Shown here: piece after piece, positions 1 to 11,300 of the stretch | How positions within the stretch are numbered: the stretch's first letter is position 1 | Layout: each line of letters starts with the position of its first letter | Source of the DNA: Brachionus koreanus | Lineage: Eukaryota > Rotifera > Eurotatoria > Ploima > Brachionidae | DNA: 64,000 bases | Reading direction: 5' to 3' | Assembly: GCA_016987375.1 (NCBI GenBank) | Contig: PJRA01000508.1 | Coordinates: forward strand, 2,755,430-2,819,429 | The notes under the pieces: generated by a model | Database searches by the model: none | Told to the model about the DNA's origin: nothing | What the model saw: only the letters and a program-made list of their open reading frames with translations | Made by a program: the position numbers and the translations under genes

Positions 1-520
1 ATGAATTCTAGAAGAAACAAACCTAGCTTTCAGCTGACCAAAGAAACATATTTTTCTTGAAATTAAGCATACATTCGTTCTAATTGTTCATAATAAAGTT
101 TTGCATTTATAGCACGACCGTCTGGATCCAGCTCAAAATGTATTACTTCTTGGAAATTCAACCAAACACACAACATCACCTTTTTATCAATCTTTTTTTC
201 AAAACTGCAATTATCGAATTATGTGCAAAGTTTATTTGATAATTGGCGAGTGCTAAGCTTTGGATTACTTTCAACAGTCGTATACTAAGCGTTCTGATCT
301 GAAAAATATTTTAAAATCTTTGTATCCTTTTTACTTTATGTACATTCTCACTTTTTCTGCTAGACTTATTATACGAGCTACTACTGATAGGCTATTTTTT
401 TGATAATGACGAAACAATACCAAAATTTTAAAATTTTCATTCAAAAATTTCATTTTATAAATTTTTTTAGAATTAATTATTTAAAAAATTAGACATATAA
501 TTTTAGAGAGAATCCAATTT
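1..520 (-). mobile_element. Decayed mariner-family transposon fragment
   Basis: Read on the minus strand, about 60-185 encodes a stretch typical of the mariner transposase catalytic domain: VMLCVWLNF, then IHFELDPDG, then AINAKLYYEQLERMYA. This matches the family pattern 'VML.VWWD..G..HYELLP.G.TINSD.YC.QLDRL'. A stop follows, and 1-60 continues with EKYVSLVS-like residues. The part at 330-520 resembles 46200-46365, which belongs to a second copy, so the fragment is part of a dispersed family. It is cut by the window edge and contains stops, so it is not an active gene. Confidence 0.7.
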
Positions 521-698
521 TGTTTATTTTAACATATAATATGACTTTAAGTTTTAGAAGTAAAAAGATGTTAAAATCAAAAATATCGAGAGTTGTTTAA
601 AAGTCAAAGTCAAGTTTGGGCTGTATTTTAAAGATTTATCCTTTAAAGCCGGATCCTGGGATATCTTTATCTTGAGAAATTTATTGATATTCACCACA

Positions 699-814
699 TT
701 TTACGTAAAATTACGTTAATTCACCTAATTTGACCATAAATTAAGTGAGATACCAGTATCTAGAAAAAGTCATTTAACGTAAAATATAGTGAATTAACGT
801 AATTTTACGTAAAA
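699..814. repeat. Perfect 26-base inverted repeat (hairpin)
   Basis: Positions 699-724 and 789-814 are exact reverse complements over 26 bases, separated by a 64-base spacer. The arms contain the motif TTTTACGTAAAATTACG. This could be a short MITE or a cruciform-forming site. No target duplication was recognised. Confidence 0.85.
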
Positions 815-1890
815 CTCAAAAAATTTTAAATTTAAATTTTTAATGCCAAAATTCAAGAAATATATAATTGAGAATTTACAATGCATTAAAACATTTAACA
901 TTAATAAAATTTACTTAGAAAATAAAAAAAAAATATTTTTTTTTGATTATATCATAAATTTAGATGAAATTATCAGATTTATTTGAAATCAGTTCATTTT
1001 AATCCTAGTATAAACATTCTCAAAAGTTGGATAAAAATTTTTTCAGTACTATTTAATAATTTTCGTGTTAAATTTTAAACACATTAAATTTTTAAAAAAA
1101 TATTGATCAAAATTAAGACTAAAAATTAACAAAATAATATTGCATCTGAAGAAAATATTAAAATATTGATGGAAAAAAAAACATCGGATTCTTTTTTATT
1201 TTTTATTTATAAAGAAATGATGCAGTATGATACTTGATATTTTCTGTAAGGAAATAAGCAAAAACTGCAATTATAATGTAAGGCCTTTTTTATAATATTA
1301 TTGAGAAATTGAGACAATTGTTTAGCAATGGAATCGACAAAGAAAACTTATCATTAAGGCTAAAGAGTAAAATTTTTGAGAGCTTCCATGCTTGAGTTGA
1401 ATTTAATAATGGAAAGAATCTTAAAAAACATAAATTTGGTCCTGCCGAACGTCAAAATTTCATTAGGTGATTTATGACTGTAGTTCCTGATAGAAAAGCC
1501 ACTTGATTAATAAACATAATTTTGAATAAATATCGTAATAAATTTCAGAATGCCTTTTTTTCTCAAAAAGATTCAAATAATTTAATTTTCCCATTTATAA
1601 AAGTAGATATTATTCAGTTAAAATATAATCTATTTTTTTTTAAATAGTTTATTATTATTTAAAATGGCTTCGAGTAATAAGTAATATCTGATTTTATAAT
1701 AACTGCACTTGTTCTATTTACTAGCTTTTGTTCTTTTTTAAAGAACATAATTACTGTGAAATTATGTACTTAATCAGATTGTAAAATTATTACAGAGACT
1801 TTCTGTATTTTCTGTATAGAAAATAATCTAAAACATACTAAAGAAAACGATTTTAAAAAAAACATATTTGAAAAATTTTATTCAAAATGC
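815..1890. other. Intergenic, AT-rich, no gene seen
   Basis: This stretch lies downstream of RRP7A. It is very AT-rich with stops in all frames. I see no RNA gene and no clear repeat in it. Confidence 0.5.
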
Positions 1891-2916
1891 TTAAAATGGT
1901 TTAAATTTTCTAGCTTGTTTCATGGTTTCAATTCGTTTTTTGTCTTCTTCGAATTTTTTTCTCAACTGAGCAATATACTCCTTTTTAGATTCTTTTATTT
2001 GGAAACTGTAGAAATTGATCAATTGCTAAACAAAGTAAAGCAAAAATTTATTAATTAATTTATCAACAAATTTGGGTTATAGTTTTACATACCATTTTTT
2101 GACGCTTTTTTTTTTGTTTATTTTTTATTTTCTCAATATTGCCTTCAGTAAATGTCTTGTTTGACTTGCGGCTTTTGGGTGTCACAGTGATCCATCCGTC
2201 CTCATCAGGCTGGTTCAAATTTTCCAATTCTTCTTTTTCTTTCTATAAAAAAAAAACGAATGAATAGATTAATAAATCACAAATTTGAATTAAATTCTAC
2301 TCTTTCTAGTTCTTCGTCATAATTTTTCATATATTCATCAATTTCTTTGTTTAAAAGTTTAGCATCAACAAAATTTTTCCTATATGCCTCAATCCATTCT
2401 TAAAAGCAAATAATTTTACATTGAGAAAAATGTGATTTTAATTACTTTTCATTCCAGTGTTAACATTTTGTTCTTTGTCGAGTATTTTTTCTTTATCAGT
2501 GGGCTTTTTTAGACTTTTTTGCAAAGACTGCTCCTGGACGAACACAATGTAGGCAACTTTGAAAGAATTTACTTCCTCTTTTTCCTCTAAATCAAAATAA
2601 CTTTTTGTTTGGCTGACTTCCAATGCTTCGAAAGGGTTCGCGTTTGGTCTAGAGCAAATGAGCACTTTTTCTACCTTTCCAAAAGTTCCGAACACATTTT
2701 TTAGTCCTTGTTCATTACAGTAAGGAGGAATATTGGTGACAAAAAGGGCACGTGAGCTTAAACCACTCGAGTCTGTTTTTCCCAATTTGTGTTTTTTATA
2801 GAATAAATGATGACAACCTTTGCTCTGTTGATCATATTTCACTTTAATTGCTAAAAAAAAAATTTTAAAACTTGAAAAATTTTTATACAAAAAAATTTAC
2901 TTTGATATTCTTCCAT
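1891..2916 (-). CDS. RRP7A: RRP7A, ribosomal RNA-processing protein 7 homologue
   Basis: RRP7 works in small-subunit (18S) rRNA processing in the nucleolus, in the UTP-C/CURI complex. Five exons on the minus strand: 2916-2901, 2850-2446, 2398-2301, 2242-2093 and 2025-1891, all with GT-AG borders and matching phases, giving 267 residues (the human protein has about 280). The second exon holds an RRM-like fold with the family motif RALFVTNIPPYCNEQGL and, later, FKVAYIVF. The C-terminal RRP7 domain contains DEDGWITVT and ends in a basic helix QLRKKFEEDKKRIE with the terminal RKFKPF typical of the family. The start ATG at 2916 gives a five-residue first exon (MEEYQ), so the start depends on splicing. 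The identification is firm; the first exon is less certain than the rest. Confidence 0.92.
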
Positions 2917-3313
2917 TTTTTTTATTTTTAAATTATTTTTTAACATGCTCTTTTAAAATTTTCTATACAAAAATAAAAAAAATCTTCAAAATTTGTTAGA
3001 ATAAAATTAACAAAATTTTTGCATTAATTTTATTTAATCCTTTATCTTAAACATAAATTTTACCTTTAGATTAATCAGGTAAAAATAATTTTCTTAGACA
3101 TAAACTTAAATTTATTTAAACAGAAATAAAAAAAAAATAAAAATTTTAAAGATCTCTTGAATATTTTTAATTACATAACTAATAAAAATATTCCAATATA
3201 TTTTAGCAAAAAGCCATTTACAAAATTAACATTATTCAATAAAAAATAAACAGCCAATTTTTTACACTTATTTACATTAAAAACAAAAAAAGCTCAGAAT
3301 TTTGTTTTTGATT

Positions 3314-3912
3314 CTAAATATTGAAAATACTTCTTTGAAACTCAATTTCCAAATTTTGATAATTGGGCGGCTGTTGCCTGTCATCTGAACAAAAATAGTC
3401 TATATTTTGGTATAATGGTGGATTTGGTGCATTGTTAATTTCGTTTTGACTTGAAACTTGAATGTTGGATAAAGCGGTTCCTACAGGTTCAACAGAATGC
3501 ACATTTGTTTCATTCTCATTCAAGCAGCAACATTTACAGTACTTACAAATTTTTTTTTTTAAAAAAAATCGAAATCCTTTCAAAAAATTATAAGAAAAAT
3601 TGAAAATTATTTTCTTTTAAAATTACTCTTTTGGCAAATTATTATGATCCATGGTATGGAAACAAGTAGACAAACAAAAATAATCCTAGATAAAGATACG
3701 TGATTTTAAGTAAAAAACAAGACATTATTTTACCCTGCTGTTGTTAATCCAATTAGTAGAGGATAATTGACTTCCTTCAGCTTAGTTTCACTTGGATGAT
3801 TATAAGATGATGTCGGTTTCCATGAATCAATTTCATCTGAATCTTTGGAGCTCAATATTGAATTTAAAACACTGATTAGAATTAGTATGGTCGAACATTT
3901 TAGTTTAATCAT
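3314..3912 (-). CDS. Small single-pass membrane protein with PPxY motifs
   Basis: Three exons (3912-3734, 3685-3627, 3576-3314) join in frame to 166 residues. Residues 1-22 look like a signal peptide (MIKLKCSTILILISVLNSIL). A short extracellular part follows. A hydrophobic helix begins at YPLLIGLTTAG in exon 1, continues as IIFVCLLVSIPWIIII in exon 2 and ends at the exon 2/3 boundary. Just inside the membrane is a cysteine cluster (CKYCKCCCL), a likely palmitoylation site. The cytoplasmic tail carries PPLY and PPNY, which are WW-domain ligands. This layout resembles Shisa/WBP1/VOPP1-type adaptors, but I do not recognise the family. Function is unknown; exon phases and the topology that appears only after splicing support a real gene. 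Confidence 0.65.
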
Positions 3913-5185
3913 CAGTAAATAAACTTGAACTGTACAAAGGCATTGAGATTGGCCCTAAAGGAATATCATCAGTTAATCTTGTTGAATAAATATTCATTTA
4001 AAGTTACTTGAAATAATACTTTTATATTTTTTCTAGATTTTAAATTAAAGGTAACATAAATAAAGCCTTTTTTCTCTTTCTCTCAAAGTCTGTCTTACCT
4101 TTTTTTGAAATTTATGCTTTATGTAAAATCACAACTTTTAATCAAATTATCAAGCAAAAGTTGTTTCGTGATTTTCAACAATAAATAGAGTTTATTAGCA
4201 AATTAATTTTGCGGTAATATTCGATTCATTTTATGCATTTTGTGATATTTATTCTAAAGCTTTCAGAACTCAGATTTATTTAATTAATAAAACATTTTTT
4301 TTTCCATAATATTTTAGTGTTATAAATTTAAAATAAAAGTCACATATAAATACAGAATATTTTCAGGAATGAAAAATTAAAAAATATTATCAACTGTTTT
4401 ACAAAAAAAAATAATAAGATTAAACATAAAGCTTTAAAAAGCTCGCTCTTATTTCAAAAATTAATATTGCTTTTATCATCAGTTTATTTACATGCTATTA
4501 ATGAATTTTTATCTTATTGGAATTTTTTTCAAAAAATTTTAAACCTTAAGATTGCATAAGCAATGTTGCGGGGTGACAGGTCTCCCACTTTTAGGTGCCA
4601 TTCAGAGTTAAAATCTAGTTAAATAACAAGAATCCCATTCATATTTATATTAATATTATATTATACTAAAATAAAATTATCATAGTAACGAAGGACAAAA
4701 CCATTAAGGGCAACACCAACAAGCACAACATTTGTAATACTGGAAATAATTGGCGATGTCATTTTTGACACCATTTTGAATTTTAAATAAGCAATTATTG
4801 TAATTTTTAGAATTTTTTTGATAAATTTTAAATAAAATTTTTTTTATTTATATTATGAATATCGATAAAATTACCCACTAATTCTCCTGTCTATTCTTGG
4901 AATTAAAAAACATACTTAATCACTTACTAGAAAATTTTCCGAAAATAAAGTAGAAAGATCTAAAATAAAGTTAAAAAATTAATTAAAAAAAATTATTTAA
5001 AATGTTTTTCGGCTACAGAAGCTTCTAAATGTGTTTTTCATCGTCCTCAAAATTAAAGCTTTAATTTGAACGCATTGTTTCGAAGTCTAAAACTGAGAAC
5101 GCAGATGAATCCGACCAAAAAAAACTAAATCCGAACAAACAAGAATATCTTTAGTATTTATTTAATTTTTTAATAAAATATTAAG
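3913..5185. other. Intergenic region, mostly featureless
   Basis: Apart from the doubtful short reading frame at 4591-4774, I see no gene here. The stretch 4130-4560 and the stretch 4800-5185 are AT-rich with stops in every frame. Confidence 0.5.
4591..4774 (-). CDS. Possible 43-residue membrane peptide (two exons)
   Basis: Exon 4774-4667 starts at ATG, reads MVSKMTSPIISSITNVVLVG and ends at a GT donor. Exon 4614-4591 follows an AG acceptor and adds ILTLNGT before a stop. The phases agree and the middle of the peptide is hydrophobic enough for one membrane span. No homologue is recognised; a tail-anchored mitochondrial peptide such as a small TOM subunit is one guess. It may equally be chance, because the region is short and AT-rich. 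Confidence 0.22.
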
Positions 5186-5276
5186 CCCGCGATAGCTCAG
5201 TTGGCAGAGCGGAGGACTGTAGAGTTTAGAATACAAAGCGATCCTTAGGTCAGTGGTTCAAATCCGCTTCGCGGGA
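5186..5276 (+). tRNA. tRNA-Tyr (GTA) with 18-base intron
   Basis: A 7-base acceptor stem CCCGCGA pairs with TCGCGGG. The D arm (TAGCTCAGTTGGCAGAGC), the anticodon loop CTGTAG and the T arm with GGTTCAAATCC are all clear. The anticodon GTA is followed, after position 37, by an intron (AGTTTAGAATACAAAGCG), the usual position for eukaryotic tRNA-Tyr. A T-run directly downstream is the Pol III terminator. It appears identical to five other copies in the window. Confidence 0.95.
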
Positions 5277-5824
5277 CTTTTTTTTTAAATTTTTTTAATT
5301 ATTTTTTTTTTCAAGTTTTAATTTAATTAATTATTTAATTATTGAGGATTTTTTCTTCATTAAAACAAAATTTCTTAAAAGTAACAAGTTTTCCAAAGCA
5401 AAGAAAGGAATCAAAACACACACAAATGAGAAGATATAATATTAAGCAAAATACCAATTTATTTTTCTAATACATTTAGTAATATGATTCAGTATGAAAA
5501 AATTATACACATAATTCACTGACAAAGTAGAGTAAATTACGATGCTTGTCATTAATTGTGTCATTAATGTTTATTCAATAAACTAAACTAGACAAAACAA
5601 ATTATTCATTATGAATCAGGAATTTCGAAAATATAATAAACTAATTTTTACTACATAAATTGAATATCATATTATCAGATCTTGAAATTTAATAAAGACT
5701 CATGAATAAAATTGAAAGTGAAAATTTAAATTTTTTTATCAAGTTTAATTCACCATGGAAATTAATAGATTTTAAATTAAAATTTTGAAATATATTTCCT
5801 ATGGAAATTAACTCAAAAAAAAAG
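5277..5824. other. Spacer between tRNA genes
   Basis: No gene is seen. The last ~70 bases (5755-5824) are the inverted counterpart of 6101-6175, on the far side of the tRNA pair. Confidence 0.5.
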
Positions 5825-5915
5825 TCCCGCGAAGCGGATTTGAACCACTGACCTAAGGATCGCTTTGTATTCTAAACTCTACAGTCCTCCGCTCTGCCAA
5901 CTGAGCTATCGCGGG
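5825..5915 (-). tRNA. tRNA-Tyr (GTA) with 18-base intron
   Basis: Same mature sequence and same 18-base intron as the copy at 5186. It is divergent from its neighbour at 6010 (head to head, 94 bases apart). A run of T lies past its 3' end on the minus strand. Confidence 0.95.
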
Positions 5916-6009
5916 CTTGTTATTCAAGCGAAAATAATCAATGTCATAATTATTGCCTAAGGAATTAAAAAAACAATTCAAGCATACTTTTATTCAAAAA
6001 TAGTATAGG

Positions 6010-6100
6010 CCCGCGATAGCTCAGTTGGCAGAGCGGAGGACTGTAGAGTTTAGAATACAAAGCGATCCTTAGGTCAGTGGTTCAAATCCGCTTCGCGGGA
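6010..6100 (+). tRNA. tRNA-Tyr (GTA) with 18-base intron
   Basis: Same sequence and intron as the copies at 5186 and 5825. A run of T follows as terminator. The downstream flank contains TTTCCATAGGAAATATATTT, which is also found inverted beyond the 3' end of the 5825 copy. Confidence 0.95.
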
Positions 6101-6358
6101 CTTTTTTTTGAAATTTTTTTAAGTATTTTTTGGACTTTTTTTTTAATTAATTTCCATAGGAAATATATTTCAAAATTTCAATTTAAAATTCATTTAATTT
6201 TTTAAAATTAAAAAATAAAATATATTAAAATTAATTTTTTTCTCTAAATAATTACTTTATGAAAATATTTAATTTAAATTAAAAATAATTAGCATATTTA
6301 AATTTAGAAAAAAATTTTCATTTTATCATTGTCTTACTATTAGTAAATATCATGGATT

Positions 6359-6583
6359 GACAATGAGAAAATAAACAAAAACATAAAATGTTCTTTTGTG
6401 TCCTTTTGTGGGTAGGGTTAAGGTTTTTTAAGAAAAAGAAAGTTCTATAAATTTAAAATTGGTTCCTAGATAAAATACACAAATGAACACTTCTAATTCT
6501 GGGAAAAAAAGGAATTTATAAGTAAAGTACACAAAGGACACAAAAGAGCACTTTCAATGCTAGGAAAAAATAGACTCATTGTC
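6359..6583. repeat. Inverted-repeat element (hairpin, ~225 bases)
   Basis: The ends GACAATGAG (6359) and CTCATTGTC (6575) are reverse complements. Further in, GTTCTTTTGTGTCCTTTTGTG (6390-6410) pairs with 6530-6550 (CACAAAGGACACAAAAGAGC). The layout fits a small non-autonomous DNA transposon. No coding capacity is present. Confidence 0.6.
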
Positions 6584-8302
6584 TATAGCTCGTAAATATA
6601 ATATAGAAAAGACTATTAACATTCAAAATAAAAATTATCGGATACTCTTCCTTTTTGTCAATCAACTTTATTTTGTCTTAATTTTTATTTCGTTTTATTT
6701 TTAGACAAAGTCTACAATGTGTTCATTGAATAAAAAAAAATAGTGAAATTATAACGATAGATTTTTTTTAGAAAGTTGCCCTTTTTTGATAAATTAAAAA
6801 ATAATCCTGTTTTCTTAATTAGTCCTTTCACCAATAGTAGAAATATTTGTGGTCTGTTTTAGGTCCCCTGTATTTTCTTGATTTTTATTTAAAAATTTAA
6901 GCAGATGATACAATAATAAGTATTTCTGATAAAGACCTCAAATCAGCTATGATAAAATTAAATTTTACAACTAAAAATAACCTAAAACTAGCCTAAAACT
7001 TTTTGCTTGATGTTTGAAAATATGAAAAAATTATATTAAATTAGGTGATGAAGACAGCTTAATTTTTAAGTAAATCTTTATTAGGTTTCATAATTTATCA
7101 AGATCTCATCTTTACAAAACATGCATTTAATTTATAAATTCAAGCTAATCGAAAATTATTTTCTTTAAAATATCTTGCTTCTTCAGTAAAAATAAATCTA
7201 AAGGTTGAAGCGACGCTTTAGAAATGTATGGTCTTGATTCTTTTCAAAATAGAATTTTTGAAAGGATTCTGGCTTTCCCTTGCAAATGTTTTTTATATTA
7301 CAATTCAAAAATAAAATAAAGATTTTATTCTGTTCTAATGAAATAAAAATGTTTGAGCCCATTACTGCTATGTGACAGTGTTGAGCTGAAGCAATCACAA
7401 TCATTGAAATTTTCAAAGACTTTGCGTGGATTTGGATTTTAAAGCATTTTCAAGTAATCTATTGTGGGATCACTCTGTTTCAAAAGAAAACATGTTGGAC
7501 AGTCACCGCACTTGCAAAATCAGTTCTCAATTTCAAGACAGGAAAGGTTTCTTCTGATAAATAAATCTTTTATTTTAATTACTTTTAATTTATATAATCT
7601 TTAACTTCATTTAGTTAATTAAATAGCAGTCATTAGCGAGGAAGGCTTTTGCTATTGGAAAGTCTGTTGAAATTCGCAAATTTATTTTTCAGTGATCCTG
7701 TTACTAGAGTTTCTTTTTCAGTCATATTTCAGTCAAATCTAAAGGTATTTTTGTGGTGCGTCCTTGGATATTTTCTATTGAATTCTGATCCATCTTTTTA
7801 CTTGGATTCCACTATTGCACAAAAGACTCTTCTGGTCTTACCATAGAGTTAACATTCGCTTAAGCATTCCTAGTATCTTATTTGCTTTCGTTATAACTTA
7901 ACATTTTTTAACACACAAATTTATGCCCCATATCTGTATCCATTCACAAATTGCATCTAAAACTTTCTGTTACTTCATTTTTTGAATAAAAAGTATTTTA
8001 CAACCATTTTTTAAAATAATTTTGGATCAAAAACTTCAATTTGTTTCATGTTTTTGCTTAAAACCATTAAGAAACATGTAAGATAGATAAAAAACTATCA
8101 GTTAAAATACTCAAATCAAAGACAATATTGAATCAATTAATTTAATTTGTTTGAAAAATTTGTCTTATGCCAAAATAAAGTTACAAAATTTTAGTTTTTT
8201 TTTTAAATTAGCATAATTTAAAAAATAAGTAAAAAAAAATATTTTATATGAGCACATGTAAATTTAAAATTTTTAATTTTTCAAAAGATAGAATAAATAA
8301 TA
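6584..8302. other. Intergenic; decayed coding-like stretch on minus strand at 7198-7850
   Basis: On the minus strand, 7850-7640 and 7560-7198 read as coding-like segments (for example FPVLKLRTDFASAVTVQH and SLKISMIVIASAQHCH) broken by stops and frame changes. They could be a dead transposon or a pseudogene. I cannot name a family. The rest is AT-rich without recognisable features. Confidence 0.3.
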
Positions 8303-11300
8303 ATGAAACAAATTAAGCAAAGGTAAGTTTTGTAGCATAAAAAATGGTAAAGAGTTATTTAATTTTGTTTTTCTTAAAGTCTTAGGGTCGATAGGGTCAA
8401 AGAAACCCAATTCACTGGTGGTAACATATGTGTGAGTTCATGTGGCAAATTTCTCTTTTGCATTTACGGAACGAGCGTAAATGTGATCGATGTTCAAACA
8501 GGCTGTACCAAACACTTACTTGAGAGCGTAAGTAGAATCTGCTTTTTATCCTATTATCTAAAATCATTTTTTTTTCCAGGAAGAAGATGAAATAACTTGC
8601 ATTTCACTATCTCCGGACGATAAGCACTTGATAACAGCACACAAAAATTTACTCTTAAAACAATGGGACAATTGGAACCAATTCGAAGAATCAGACTCAA
8701 AAAAAGTCACTAACAAGTGTACAAGAACATGGAAGGCTATACACACAGCACCCATTTATTGCATGTGTTTTGATTCCTCAAGTACTTTGTTAGCAACGGG
8801 CAGTAGTGACTATACCGTCAAGATATGGGACATCCATGCCCAGTACTGCACTCACAATCTCAAAGGCGCTCAAGGCATAATTCGCAGTATTGTTTTCTAT
8901 CCTGACATTCAATCTAAACAGCAGCTAATCACCGGTGCAGAAGATGGCAAAATAAGGGTCTACAATTTGAACAACAGCCAAATAGAAGCTTGTCTTGAAG
9001 GTCACTTCAGCACTATCACTAGTCTAGAGTACATGCATGGAAATAAATTGATCAGCTCATCAAGAGACAAAGTTCTCATAATCTGGGATATTCTTTCATT
9101 TACTAAATTAAAAACTGTGCCTGTTTATGAGTCAATTGAATCTATTTTAGTCGATTCTAAAATTGAAGAAAACCAAAATGAGCGCTATGTAATTACAATG
9201 GGAAATGATGGCCTACTAAAAATTTGGGACACAAAAAAATCAAAAATTTTATACACTCAAAATGAGACTGAATCTCTTAGAATTCAGAAAAGAACAGAAA
9301 ATGAATTGGAACAAGTTATTAGCATGGGCATTTACAATAAACAAACAAGCACACTTTTTTTGGTTACTAGTGATCAAATGATTGTTTTTGTGCGAATAGA
9401 CAGAGATTTAATAAAAAAAATTGTAAATAAAGAAAATTTAGTTGATGATCAAAGTGAGAAAATTTTCTCCGTATACAAACAATATATTGGTGATCATGGT
9501 GAAATACTTGATTTGCAGTATTGTAGTCAAAAAGAAAATTTACTAGCAATGGCCACAAATAGCGAATTTCTCAAAGTCTATGATGTTAATACGTGGGACT
9601 GTAGACTATTGAAAGGACACACTGACTTGATTATATGTTTGGCTGTGTATGTGGAAAAAAATTCCAATTTGAGCTATTTGGCATCAAGTTCCAAGGACAA
9701 TACGATTAGATTGTGGCGTATTGATTCAGAAACGAATACGTTTGAATGTATTCTAGTGTGTCGTGGTCACACACAAGACGTTGGAGCATTGGCATTTTCT
9801 CGTCTAGGCTTGAATTTTCTAATTTCAGGCAGCATTGATACCACAATTAAATCTTGGAAAATATCTAAAGACAAAACAGATGCCACATTTAAAATGGACA
9901 CACAGTTTACAATAAAAGCTCATGAAAAAGACATAAACAGTGTGTGTGTGTCGCCTAATGATAGACTAGTAGCATCCGGTTCAAGTGATAAAACAGCTAA
10001 AATTTGGGACAGTGTTGATGGAAGTTGCCTTGGAGTTTTGAGAGGGCACAAACGAGGAATTTGGTCTGTTCAATTTTCTCCTGTTGATCAATTGATCACT
10101 ACTAGTAGTGCCGATGGAACCATTAGATTATGGTCTCTGGGAGATTTTTCATGCATCAAAACTTTCGAAGGTCACAACACTTCTGTGCTTAGAGTTTCTT
10201 TTTTAAACAATGGCACACAGTTGATTTCGAGTGCTTCTGATGGCTTGGTCAAATTGTGGAATATAAAAACAAATGAGTGTGTTGGGACTTTTGATGAGCA
10301 TGAAGACAAAGTATGGGCTTTGAGTGGGACTAAGGATGAGTCTCAGTTTGTAAGCGGAGGGGCTGATGGCAAATTAATCGTATGGAAAGACGTCACCAAT
10401 GAGCTGTATGAGGAAGAATTGGAGAAACGAGAAGAAATTTTATTAAAGTAAAAATCTAATTTTGATTTCAATAAGTAAAAATCTATTCTTTCCAAAGGGA
10501 ACAAGAATTGAACAATTATTTAAAAGAGAAAAAGTGGAAAAAGGCTTTAGGCTTAGCTATTCATCTTGACAAGCCGTTCAGATGCTATGAAATTATACAA
10601 GAAATTTTGCACTCGAGTTGTGAAGATGATTTGTCTGTCAAAGAAACAAAAGGACGCAAAGATTTAGAGAACACATTTTTGAAATTGAGAGAAGATCAAA
10701 TAAGTAATTAGAAATTTTTTTGATCAAATATTTATGATAGTTAAGCCGATACAACAAACTTTAAATTTTAAAAGAAAAGAGATTAAAATTTTAACTTTCA
10801 TATAGTCAAGATCGGGTCATTTTTGATCCGGCTTAGTATTATTAATGTAATGTTAACGACTCGTCTATCTAATCTTCTCGTTAGATTTATTTATTTGTTT
10901 TCTGTACCGAGCTAATGCTACTTAAGATTAAAAGAAAAATAAACTAAAAAAATAAATAAATAATTAAAATCAAAATAAAGTTAAATAAAATAAAGTAAAA
11001 TAATTTTTAAAAAAAAATAGAAAAATAATAAAAAATCGATATAATGAAATAGAGAGTTATAACGGGTGGCCAAAAATGATTAAAATGAGCCATAGATTGT
11101 TTCTTTCTGTTTAGTTTCCAAGAAGATATGATTTGAAAACACTAAAAAATGACCATTCTTCCAAAATCTAATAAATTTGGGTCTTATATGTTTTTATTGA
11201 ATAACTTTTGATCTATAAAAGGTATTATCCTCAATTTTTGTACACATATATAGTCAAATTTTAACTTTTAAATAAACATCTTAATGAAATGAAATCTTTA

